Positions 1 to 4,523 of a stretch of DNA of 5,139 nt are shown here, piece by piece. A model generated the notes under the pieces. That model made no database searches, had not been told where the DNA came from, and worked only from the letters and a program-made list of their open reading frames with translations. Position numbers and translations under genes: made by a program. The stretch is taken from contig PMST01000472.1 in NCBI GenBank assembly GCA_003168295.1, forward strand, positions 1 through 5,139, given 5' to 3'. Each line of letters begins with the position of its first letter. The first letter of the stretch is position 1. The stretch is from Actinomycetota bacterium. Its GTDB lineage: Bacteria > Actinomycetota > Actinomycetes > Streptosporangiales > Streptosporangiaceae.

Positions 1-286
1 ACGTCAGCTTGCGGCCGAACAGATCGCCCAGCCGTCCGCCGAACAGCAGCAGGCTGCCGAACGTCAGCGCGTACGCGGTAATGACCCACTGCCGGTCCAC
101 GTTGGAGAAATCCAGAGCTCGCTGTGCGTCCGGCAGGGCGATGTTCATAACCGTCAGGTCGAGCACGATCATCAGCTGGGCGAGCCCGACCAGGCCCAGG
201 ATCAGCCACCGGCGGCGGCCGGGCTCCGCCGCCGCTGTGGTCGGCGTGCCCGGCGGCCGAGGAGTGCTTGCGTTTGTTTCGCTCAC
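1..286 (-). CDS. DHA2-family MFS drug exporter, N-terminal part (runs off left edge)
   Basis: Reading leftward from a GTG at 286, 95 codons stay open to the window edge, so the gene is cut by the window and not by a stop. After a hydrophilic 25-residue start comes helix 1 (about residues 26-52) ending in LDLTVMNIALP, the LDxTVxNIALP signature of 14-helix EmrB/QacA-type (DHA2) proton-driven exporters. Helix 2 (67-83) follows, then the loop motif GRLGDLFGRK (84-93), the MFS motif A. These inner-membrane antiporters usually expel drugs or toxic metabolites; the substrate cannot be read from this part. The start is supported by AGGTG at 297-293, six bases upstream. The gene is divergent from a tetR-type regulator across a 97 bp gap, the usual arrangement for a repressor controlling its neighbouring pump. 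The family call is firm; the specific drug is unknown. Confidence 0.93.
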   Translation of the reverse strand, partial: MSETNASTPRPPGTPTTAAAEPGRRRWLILGLVGLAQLMIVLDLTVMNIALPDAQRALDFSNVDRQWVITAYALTFGSLLLFGGRLGDLFGRKLT

Positions 287-383
287 TTGCTGCACCTATC
301 TGGAGGTCCCACCTCCGCTTCGTTCACGCTACATTAGACCCAAGCGGAGACGCAACCTCCGGTCGGAAGAGTCAGGGAGGAAC
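287..383. promoter_or_regulatory. Divergent control region with two facing-away TetR operator candidates
   Basis: This 97 bp gap lies between the exporter and tetR start codons. Minus-strand bases 320-300 and plus-strand bases 342-362 share the pattern AAGCGGAGnnGnnACCTCC, with 16 of 21 positions identical. Each copy is itself a partial palindrome with GGAG-N7-CTCC arms; the left copy is a perfect GGAGGT-CCC-ACCTCC (302-316). The centres are 44 bp apart, close to four helical turns, one near each gene. AAGCGGA-type half-sites are common in operators of TetR regulators that control pumps. Weak promoter elements lie between the sites: TTGCGT (355-350) and TAGCGT (331-326) with an 18 bp spacer for the exporter, and TACATT (330-335) as a possible -10 for tetR. 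The paired sites are seen directly; binding by the neighbouring TetR is inferred, and the promoter boxes are guesses. Confidence 0.7.
374..380 (+). promoter_or_regulatory. Ribosome binding site that sets the tetR start
   Basis: AGGGAGG lies three bases before ATG 384. The spacing is short but the match is strong. This favours ATG 384 over the in-frame GTG at 411, which has no clear site, and over the long open stretch that continues upstream to near position 9, which lies opposite the exporter gene. Confidence 0.7.
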
Positions 384-1055
384 ATGGTCCAGCCGGGTCG
401 GTGTCATCCGGTGCGCCCGCTGCGCCGGGACGCCGAGCAGAACCGGCAGCGCATCCTGCGCGCCGCCGCCGAGGTTTTCACCACTCGCGGGCTGCAGGCC
501 ACCCTGGACGACGTCGCGCGGCACGCGGGGGTCGGCGTGGGCACCGTCTACCGGCGCTTCCCGGACAAGGAGTCGCTGGTCGAGGCGCTATTCGAGGAGC
601 GCCTCGGGCGGGTGGCCGCCATCGCCGACAAGGCGCTCGCCGAGCCGGACTCGTGGACCGGCCTGACCGGGTTCCTCGAGCAGGCGTGCGAGCTGCTCAG
701 CAGTGATCATGGCCTGCGGGAGATCCTCATGTTCGCCACCTACGGGCGGGACCGGGTGCAGGCTGCCAAGACCCGGATGCAGCCGCTGATTACTGCCTTG
801 GTCGAGCGGGCGCAGCGGGACGGCAAGCTGCGCGCCGACCTGCGCCCCACCGACATGTTGTTCATCGAGTTCATGCTCACCTCGGCCGCCGGCTACGCCG
901 AGCAGGTCAGGCCCCAGGTCTGGCGGCGCTACCTCGCCCTGCTCACCGACGCGCTGCGACCCGCCCGGGACGACACGGCACCGCTGCCGGTACCCGCCCT
1001 GACCCCGGACGAGATGGCCGCGGTCATGCGCTCGATCCCGCACGGCCGCAGTTGA
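384..1055 (+). CDS. TetR/AcrR-family transcriptional repressor
   Basis: This 223-aa protein has the usual TetR length. The N-terminal DNA-binding domain covers about residues 20-66: RQRILRAAAEVF is helix 1, then the helix-turn-helix with TLDDVARHAGVGVGTVYRRF and the closing FPDKESLVEALF, all close to the family consensus. Residues 80-200 are the helical ligand-binding and dimerisation domain, which is variable and gives no ligand. The short C-terminal tail (200-223) is rich in proline and acidic residues. The gene is divergent from a DHA2 exporter and faces twin palindromic sites, so it most likely represses the pump and itself until an effector, probably an exported compound, binds. The upstream frame stays open to about position 9, but that DNA encodes the exporter on the other strand and is not part of this gene. 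The family call is certain; target and ligand are inferred. Confidence 0.95.
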   Translation: MVQPGRCHPVRPLRRDAEQNRQRILRAAAEVFTTRGLQATLDDVARHAGVGVGTVYRRFPDKESLVEALFEERLGRVAAIADKALAEPDSWTGLTGFLEQACELLSSDHGLREILMFATYGRDRVQAAKTRMQPLITALVERAQRDGKLRADLRPTDMLFIEFMLTSAAGYAEQVRPQVWRRYLALLTDALRPARDDTAPLPVPALTPDEMAAVMRSIPHGRS

Positions 1056-1068
1056 TCCAAGCGGAGTC
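1054..1068. promoter_or_regulatory. Extra copy of the putative TetR half-site after the tetR stop
   Basis: The bases GA-T-CCAAGCGGAG-T-C match GA-C-CCAAGCGGAG-A-C at 337-351 in 13 of 15 positions. Only one half is present: the CTCC arm found in both upstream sites is missing. TTGACC follows at 1070-1075 and could be a -35 box, but no convincing -10 lies at the right distance. It may be an auxiliary operator or the remains of a duplicated promoter region. Function is unproven. Confidence 0.35.
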
Positions 1069-1073
1069 TTTGA

Positions 1074-1154
1074 CCGAACGAACCGCCATGCGTGCTGCCC
1101 GGAGGACCACGACGCATCCAGAGGACAATGAAAATCCTTCTGCCGAACGAACCG
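1074..1154 (+). repeat. 12 bp direct repeat CCGAACGAACCG (two copies)
   Basis: CCGAACGAACCG occurs at 1074-1085 and again at 1143-1154, 69 bp apart (exactly 23 codons, so both copies read in the same frame of the small ORF). Nothing else in the interval is repeated. It may be a binding-site pair or chance. Confidence 0.4.
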
Positions 1155-1252
1155 AGGTGCTCGCCCCCGGTCAGCCTTATCGCCATACGACCGACGTCCC
1201 GCTGGAGTTCTGCCTGCTCCCAGGCGAGATCGCCGAAGCCTTCGACGCGTAG
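1088..1252 (+). CDS. Doubtful small ORF, 54 aa, unknown function
   Basis: An ATG at 1088 opens a 54-codon frame ending in TAG at 1250-1252; a TTG at 1052 in the same frame would overlap the tetR stop. I do not recognise the product. The N-terminal half is basic and polar (MRAARRTTTH), with mixed codon use. The last 21 codons, ending in LLPGEIAEAFDA, have about 90 percent G/C third positions, which looks coded. There is no good Shine-Dalgarno before the ATG. It has one cysteine, no membrane helix and no signal peptide. It could be a small peptide gene downstream of tetR, the tail of a decayed gene, or chance. A 12-base direct repeat lies just before and inside it (see separate entry). Confidence 0.3.
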   Translation: MRAARRTTTHPEDNENPSAERTEVLAPGQPYRHTTDVPLEFCLLPGEIAEAFDA

Positions 1253-1315
1253 CGCAAGGGCCCGCGGGTCTGTCGCGAGCCATGACCACGTCCCGGCGAA
1301 TGTCGCGCACCGAGG

Positions 1316-2356
1316 TTAGGTTGTCTGCGCCGGGCGGACTACTTGACGGGTGCGTGCGCTAGTCCGGGCGGCGTCCAGCACGGCGGCGGTCGCGACGGCG
1401 TCCCAGGGGTCTACCGGCACCGGTTGGGTGCCGCGGATGGCGGCGGCGAAAGCGGGGTAGAACAGGTCCCAGGCCCCGCGTGCGGAGGGCACGAGTTCGG
1501 CCGTGTCGCCGCGGAGCAGGTGTCCCCACCGATTGGGTGGTTCTGCTCCCCACTGCTGGTCGGCCGACGCCGGTGATGCCCCGCTTCGCAGCCGGGCTTC
1601 CTGGCCATCGGCATCGGCGATGAGGTAGCTGCCCGAGGTGCCGGCGGCGCGCAGCCGCGGGCCGGGGGCCCCTTGCCGCCAGCTGCCCCACAGGTGGGAC
1701 AGCGCGCCGCCCTCGTGGGTCAGCGCGATGAAGAAGTCGTCATCCAGGCCGCCGGGCTCGCTACGGTAGTGCATCTCGGCGTACACGCCGCTGACCGGGC
1801 CCGCGAGCACCAGGGCCTGATCGGCCAGGTGGCTGCCGAAGTCAAGCAGGGTGCCGCCGCCGGCCGCGGGTGGGCCGGGGTCGGGCCTGAACCGCTCGAA
1901 CCGCGACTCGAAGACGGTTAGCTCGCCCAGCGATCCGTTGTCGAGGAGTTCGCGCAGGGTCAGGAAGTCCGAGTCCCAGCGGCGGTTCTGGTAGACCGTC
2001 AGCGGGACTCCGAGTTGCCCGGCAAGCTCGACGGCCTGGCGGGCCGACCCGGCGTCCGGCGCGAACGGCTTGTCGCAGGCGACCGCCAGGCCCAAGCGCA
2101 GCGCCTCCTGGGTGAGCGTGACGTGGGTGGCCGCCGGGGTGGAGATCGCCACCGCGTCGGCTCCCGCGCTGGCCAGCTCCTGCAGGGAGGCAAAGGCCGG
2201 GCGGGCGAGATCGGTGGCGACCTGGCGGCGGCGCTCGGGTGAGGTGGTGACTACGCCGAGGAACTCGCAGTCCGGGGCGGAGGCGAGCAGCGGCGCGTGA
2301 AAGTACCGGCCGCCAAGGCCATAGCCGACCAAGCCGATGCGGACAGGTGCGGGCAC
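1316..2356 (-). CDS. Gfo/Idh/MocA-family NAD(P)-dependent oxidoreductase
   Basis: This 346-aa protein has normal length for the family. Residues 5-125 form the Rossmann domain: GYGLGG (11-16) is the GxGxxG dinucleotide loop, followed by RYFHAPLL, and CDKPFA (94-99) is the usual EKP motif with Asp for Glu, whose lysine (K96) is catalytic in the family. QNRRWDSDFLTL (123-134) and LLDFGSHLADQAL (170-182, with the conserved His176 and Asp179) start the C-terminal substrate domain. FHAPLL plus QNRRWD resembles the YvaA/IolW branch (scyllo-inositol and related sugar dehydrogenases), so a soluble polyol or sugar 2-/3-dehydrogenase is likely; the substrate is not determined. I chose GTG 2356 because GGGAGGAG lies seven bases upstream; a TTG 30 bases further out (2386) is in frame but lies before that site. 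The gene stands alone, convergent with tetR and divergent from the toxin-antitoxin pair. Confidence 0.92.
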   Translation of the reverse strand: MPAPVRIGLVGYGLGGRYFHAPLLASAPDCEFLGVVTTSPERRRQVATDLARPAFASLQELASAGADAVAISTPAATHVTLTQEALRLGLAVACDKPFAPDAGSARQAVELAGQLGVPLTVYQNRRWDSDFLTLRELLDNGSLGELTVFESRFERFRPDPGPPAAGGGTLLDFGSHLADQALVLAGPVSGVYAEMHYRSEPGGLDDDFFIALTHEGGALSHLWGSWRQGAPGPRLRAAGTSGSYLIADADGQEARLRSGASPASADQQWGAEPPNRWGHLLRGDTAELVPSARGAWDLFYPAFAAAIRGTQPVPVDPWDAVATAAVLDAARTSARTRQVVRPAQTT

Positions 2357-2363
2357 GACGGGA

Positions 2364-2371
2364 CTCCTCCC
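2364..2371 (-). promoter_or_regulatory. Ribosome binding site that sets the oxidoreductase start
   Basis: On the minus strand, GGGAGGAG lies seven bases before GTG 2356, an ideal spacing. It would fall inside the coding sequence if the longer TTG 2386 start were used, so it argues for the shorter protein. Confidence 0.8.
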
Positions 2372-2700
2372 AGAGCGATCGGTCAACAGGCTAGACGAAC
2401 CAGGTGCGCCGGATGCCGGATCGGCTAGGGGATCAGCCGGTCGGTCAGGTCTATGAGCATCAGCGGGATCGTGCCAGGCGCCCTAATGCTTCGAGCTGAC
2501 GCAGACGACGATGATGCCCGTGGGCGGGATCATCCTGGCCACCGGAGGTGGATGTGCCGTGGAGAGCGCCCGACCAGAATGTCGGTGGCGCGTGCTGCGA
2601 TGGTCTCATGACCAAGCGTCACCGCCGGGGGCGTCAGGGCTTCCAGCAATCTCTCATCCCTATTCCGACTGCGGGCCCGCCGGACGATCCTCAAAAAATA

Positions 2701-2721
2701 AGTAATCGTTATACTGAGGAG
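2701..2721 (+). promoter_or_regulatory. Toxin-antitoxin promoter with overlapping palindrome; likely leaderless start
   Basis: TATACT at 2710-2715 matches five of six bases of the -10 consensus. No good -35 is seen 16-18 bp upstream. The -10 overlaps AGTA-N7-TACT (2701-2715), whose inner part is TAA-TCG-TTA, a plausible operator for autorepression by the HigA-type antitoxin. Transcription should begin six to eight bases after the -10, at about 2721-2723, which is the GTG at 2722. The mRNA could therefore be leaderless, common in actinobacteria. GAGGAGG (2716-2722) touches the GTG and is too close to serve as its Shine-Dalgarno. Confidence 0.6.
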
Positions 2722-2895
2722 GTGCGGTGGGAGATCCTGCTCCTGGAGCCCGTGTTCGACGCCGCCCGCGAGGCGATCATCCTGGTCGCCGGAGACAAGG
2801 CGCGACGCTGGAGCGGGTGGTACGCGGAAGCGATCCCGCTCGCGGAGGAACGCTACGCGGTGTATCAACGGGAGAACCGCAAGAAGGAGCAGTGA
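2722..2895 (+). pseudogene. HigB/RelE-like toxin gene with an internal in-frame deletion
   Basis: The frame from GTG 2722 encodes 57 aa. It starts with VRWEILLLEP (1-10), matching the first beta strand of actinobacterial HigB-type (RelE/ParE superfamily) toxins, then jumps at once to VFDAAREAIILVAGDK (11-26) and RWSGWYAEAIPLAEERY (29-45), matching the C-terminal strand and last helix. Intact relatives, from memory, are about 110-125 aa and carry between these blocks two helices and a strand with the basic LR-G-S/T-GR-E-R type region needed for mRNA cleavage. Roughly 50-60 residues are missing without loss of frame. The product is therefore unlikely to be an active ribosome-dependent RNase. 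The start, -10 and TGATG overlap with the antitoxin are all kept. GTG 2722 is chosen because the family resemblance begins there and the -10 fits it. It could also be an assembly error or a stable mini-protein. Confidence 0.75.
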
Positions 2896-3224
2896 TGAAG
2901 ACAGTCCGCTGGGAGGACACCAAGCGGGAGATCCGGGAGCTTGAGCCCGGCTGGGATGCTCCGGACCGCGTCGCGGAGCGGGAGCGGAGCCGGGCGGAGA
3001 TGCGCGCCGAGCAGCGCGGCTATCAGCTCGCGCAGTTGCGGAAGAACGCCGGGCTTACCCAGGTGCAGGTCGCTGCCCTGATGGGCGTCACCCAGGCGCG
3101 GGTCTCCCAGATCGAGCACGGCAAGATTACCGAGGTGGACGCCATCCGCGGGTACGTTGAGGCCCTCGGCGGCACCGTCGACGTCATCGCTCGCGTCGGC
3201 GACTGGACAATCAAAGTCGCCTGA
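2895..3224 (+). CDS. HigA-like XRE-family antitoxin
   Basis: This 109-aa protein starts at an ATG that overlaps the toxin stop (TGATG), so the two are translationally coupled. The N-terminus MKTVRWEDTKREI is typical of actinobacterial antitoxins of this type; residues 21-43 are a charged, probably helical segment rich in Arg and Glu. Residues 44-95 form the helix-turn-helix: QLAQLRKNAGLTQVQVAALMG then the recognition helix TQARVSQIEHG (66-76). The tail YVEALGGTVDVIARVGDW (88-104) is the usual closing strand pair. In intact systems the protein neutralises the toxin and represses the shared promoter. Length and motifs look complete, unlike its partner. With the toxin gutted it may persist as a stand-alone repressor, a decoy for related toxins, or a relic not yet decayed. 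A longer upstream frame from GTG 2727 runs into it but lies over the toxin and is not its start. Confidence 0.9.
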   Translation: MKTVRWEDTKREIRELEPGWDAPDRVAERERSRAEMRAEQRGYQLAQLRKNAGLTQVQVAALMGVTQARVSQIEHGKITEVDAIRGYVEALGGTVDVIARVGDWTIKVA

Positions 3225-3550
3225 ACACGACTCCGGTAGTTCGGACGGGCAGTTGTTCGCCTACCGGTTTCCGTATGAGGGTGCAGTCCGCTGGCATCCC
3301 GAAACCTGCTGCGCCGTACGAAGAGATCCACCTCGTGGACATCTTGTGAAGGAACGAGCAGAGGAAGGCCAGTGAGCAGCTTCACCGAGGCCGGTGGCTG
3401 GATTGTTCCGTGTCCGGCGCGATGAGTTTCTTGAGCCGAGCACGCGACGCCTCCAGCTGTCCGGAGGTGCGTTGTCGGACCAACCCTGCAATCCGCCTGC
3501 AATGCCGGCCTGCGATGCTCCGAAGCATCTTGCCGGAAGGAGATATTGGC
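3225..3550 (+). other. 326 bp gap with apparent remnants of decayed coding sequence
   Basis: No intact gene is visible. From about 3250 one frame reads DGQLFAYRFPYEGAVRW with coding-like codons; from about 3310 the coding-like frame moves by one to APYEEIHLVDIL and stops at TGA 3347-3349. This looks like a frameshifted C-terminus, or a short ORF from ATG 3275 (24 aa). Next comes AGGAAGG (3362-3368) three bases before GTG 3372, giving VSSFTEAGGWIVPCPAR and a stop at 3423-3425, like the start of a lost gene. I recognise no family. The frame of the membrane protein downstream is open back past GTG 3410, but its proper start is 3551. No terminator after the antitoxin and no clear promoter for the membrane gene were found. 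Confidence 0.35.
3535..3542 (+). promoter_or_regulatory. Ribosome binding site that sets the membrane protein start
   Basis: GGAAGGAG lies eight bases before ATG 3551. This rules against the upstream in-frame starts GTG 3410 and ATG 3422, which would add a polar, arginine- and cysteine-rich stretch. Confidence 0.8.
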
Positions 3551-4405
3551 ATGACGCACCTCACACGCGGTGCCGTTCTCATGCGGGCGGCATTGATCCC
3601 GGCGGCACTGATCCTGTTCGTGCTGGTCAGCGGGTTCCTGGCCCAGGTTCCGTGGGCTGCGGACCTATGGCCGTGGCCAGCTAAACCGCTCTCTTACATC
3701 TTCATCGCGTCGATCCTGGCGGCGATAGCGGTCCCAGTGCTCTGGATAGCGCTTACCGGCGAGGCGGCGGCGATTCGCGCCGGAGCACTCGATCTGACAG
3801 TGATGTATGGCGGGATGTTCGTATATGTCCTCACTTTGATCGGTGATCCGCGTGAGCCTCGGCTATGGACCTATGCGCTGGCGTTCGGACTCGCCGCTGC
3901 CGGGTCGGCCGGAGCGTTTCTCTTCGCGCGGCAAATCCCGTGGGCCGACCCGCGGCCGATGCCCCGGCCAGTGCGCCTGTCATTCGGCGCCTTCGCAATG
4001 ATCTTGATCGGAGCGGGGGTAGCTTTGCTGCTTCAGGCCAGCATCTTTCCGTGGCGGCTAGGCGCAGAGACCTCGGTAATGTTCGGCCTGGTCTTCCTGG
4101 GTGCGGCAACCTACTTCATCTACGGCGCCCTGGATCCGCACTGGGGCAACGCCGTTGGGCAGCTGGCTGGGTTTCTTGCGTACGACTTGGTGCTGCTTGC
4201 GCCGTTTCTCGAGCATTTCAACACTGCCCAAGGCGGCTCGCTTGTCAGCCTGATAATCTACGTCGCGTTCCTCGTCTACAGCGGGACGCTAGCCAGCTAT
4301 TATTTGTTCGCGTCGAATGCGACTCGAATTCGCCTCGCCTTAATTGGTTCGGACTCGTCGTCGGTGCTCCACCGAGATTGCCGCCCCGAGCACCGAGATG
4401 CCTAG
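3551..4405 (+). CDS. Eight-helix membrane protein of unknown function
   Basis: The protein is 284 aa and mostly hydrophobic. Likely membrane helices lie at about 13-33, 47-69, 80-97, 107-127, 145-165, 174-192, 201-222 and 230-252, leaving a short polar C-terminal tail. Two stretches resemble each other: WPWP (40-43) followed by a helix ending LWIAL, a polar loop and another helix, and FPWR (166-169) followed by a helix ending IYGAL, the loop DPHWGNAVGQ and another helix. The offset is 126 residues, so the protein may be a duplication of a four-helix unit. FPWPL-type motifs before helices occur in small uncharacterised actinobacterial membrane proteins, but I cannot name a function. There is no transporter, enzyme or metal-site motif I can point to. 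It stands alone on this strand and converges on the protease gene. The last 20 residues (LIGSDSS to the end) look unstructured. Confidence 0.85.
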   Translation: MTHLTRGAVLMRAALIPAALILFVLVSGFLAQVPWAADLWPWPAKPLSYIFIASILAAIAVPVLWIALTGEAAAIRAGALDLTVMYGGMFVYVLTLIGDPREPRLWTYALAFGLAAAGSAGAFLFARQIPWADPRPMPRPVRLSFGAFAMILIGAGVALLLQASIFPWRLGAETSVMFGLVFLGAATYFIYGALDPHWGNAVGQLAGFLAYDLVLLAPFLEHFNTAQGGSLVSLIIYVAFLVYSGTLASYYLFASNATRIRLALIGSDSSSVLHRDCRPEHRDA

Positions 4406-4523
4406 TGCCTGCGCGCCCTCCCGATCGATGCACTGTGGAACTCCGAACTCTGACCGGCATGCGCGTTATCGGTGTGGCTGGCTCGCGTCGCAACTGGTGA
4501 CGGACCATGTCACATGCGAGCTG
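4406..4523. other. 118 bp gap between convergent membrane protein and protease genes
   Basis: No hairpin with a T-run was found for either gene. The best inverted repeat is GTGAC (4497-4501) with GTCAC (4509-4513), a five-base stem and seven-base loop, too weak to call a terminator. Confidence 0.4.

Larger units (their letters stand above)
1056..1315. other. 260 bp gap between convergent tetR and oxidoreductase
   Basis: The gap holds the extra half-site (1054-1068), the 12 bp direct repeat and the doubtful small ORF. No stem-loop followed by a T-run was found in either direction, so no intrinsic terminator can be named between the two convergent genes. The self-complementary CCCGCGGG near 1261-1268 has no tail and was not called. 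Confidence 0.5.
2357..2721. other. 365 bp gap between divergent oxidoreductase and toxin-antitoxin genes
   Basis: It should hold the oxidoreductase promoter at its left end and holds the toxin-antitoxin promoter at its right end (2701-2721). Between them I see no gene I would defend. The plus frame from 2548 stays open into the toxin but upstream of GTG 2722 it has mixed codon use and no family resemblance. A minus-strand frame ending near 2530 gives a mildly coding-like tail that I do not recognise. GCGGGCCCGC at 2671-2680 is a perfect 10-base palindrome without a T-tail. Position 2691-2715 is markedly AT-rich. Confidence 0.5.

Noticed and set aside
9..383. In-frame upstream extension of the TetR gene
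   Set aside because: It overlaps the exporter coding sequence on the other strand and the operator region; the repressor's normal length and its Shine-Dalgarno fit ATG 384.
588..1310. Long open frame (240 codons) on the minus strand opposite tetR
   Set aside because: It is the mirror of the clear TetR gene, rich in Arg/Gly/Pro, with no recognisable domain; high-GC genes commonly leave such open frames on the other strand.
2453..2611. 52-codon plus-strand ORF starting MSISGIVPGALML
   Set aside because: Only the first dozen codons have coding-like third positions; the rest is Arg/Asp/His-rich, with a weak Shine-Dalgarno and no recognisable product.
2671..2680. GCGGGCCCGC palindrome as a terminator
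   Set aside because: Perfect but short, with no loop of its own and no T-run on the exit side in either direction.
2530..2868. Minus-strand frame ending in a mildly coding-like tail (GHETIAARATDILVGR)
   Set aside because: About 70 percent G/C third positions only over a short part, no recognised family, and its front half is the mirror of the toxin; evidence is too thin to call a gene.
2727..2894. Upstream extension of the antitoxin frame from GTG 2727
   Set aside because: It reads the toxin sequence in another frame (Arg/Gly/Pro-rich) and has no family resemblance; the ATG overlapping the toxin stop is the normal start.
2902..3294. 11-base repeat CAGTCCGCTGG at 2902-2912 and 3284-3294
   Set aside because: Both read as VRW in their frames, but 11 bases is within chance for 5 kb of GC-rich DNA and flanks share nothing.
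3023..3559. 178-codon minus-strand frame opposite the antitoxin and the following gap
   Set aside because: Low-complexity Arg/Thr/Ser-rich composition, no domain, and it lies mostly opposite a confidently identified antitoxin gene and noncoding DNA.
4497..4513. GTGAC/GTCAC hairpin between the convergent genes
   Set aside because: A five-base stem without a T-tail is not enough for an intrinsic terminator.
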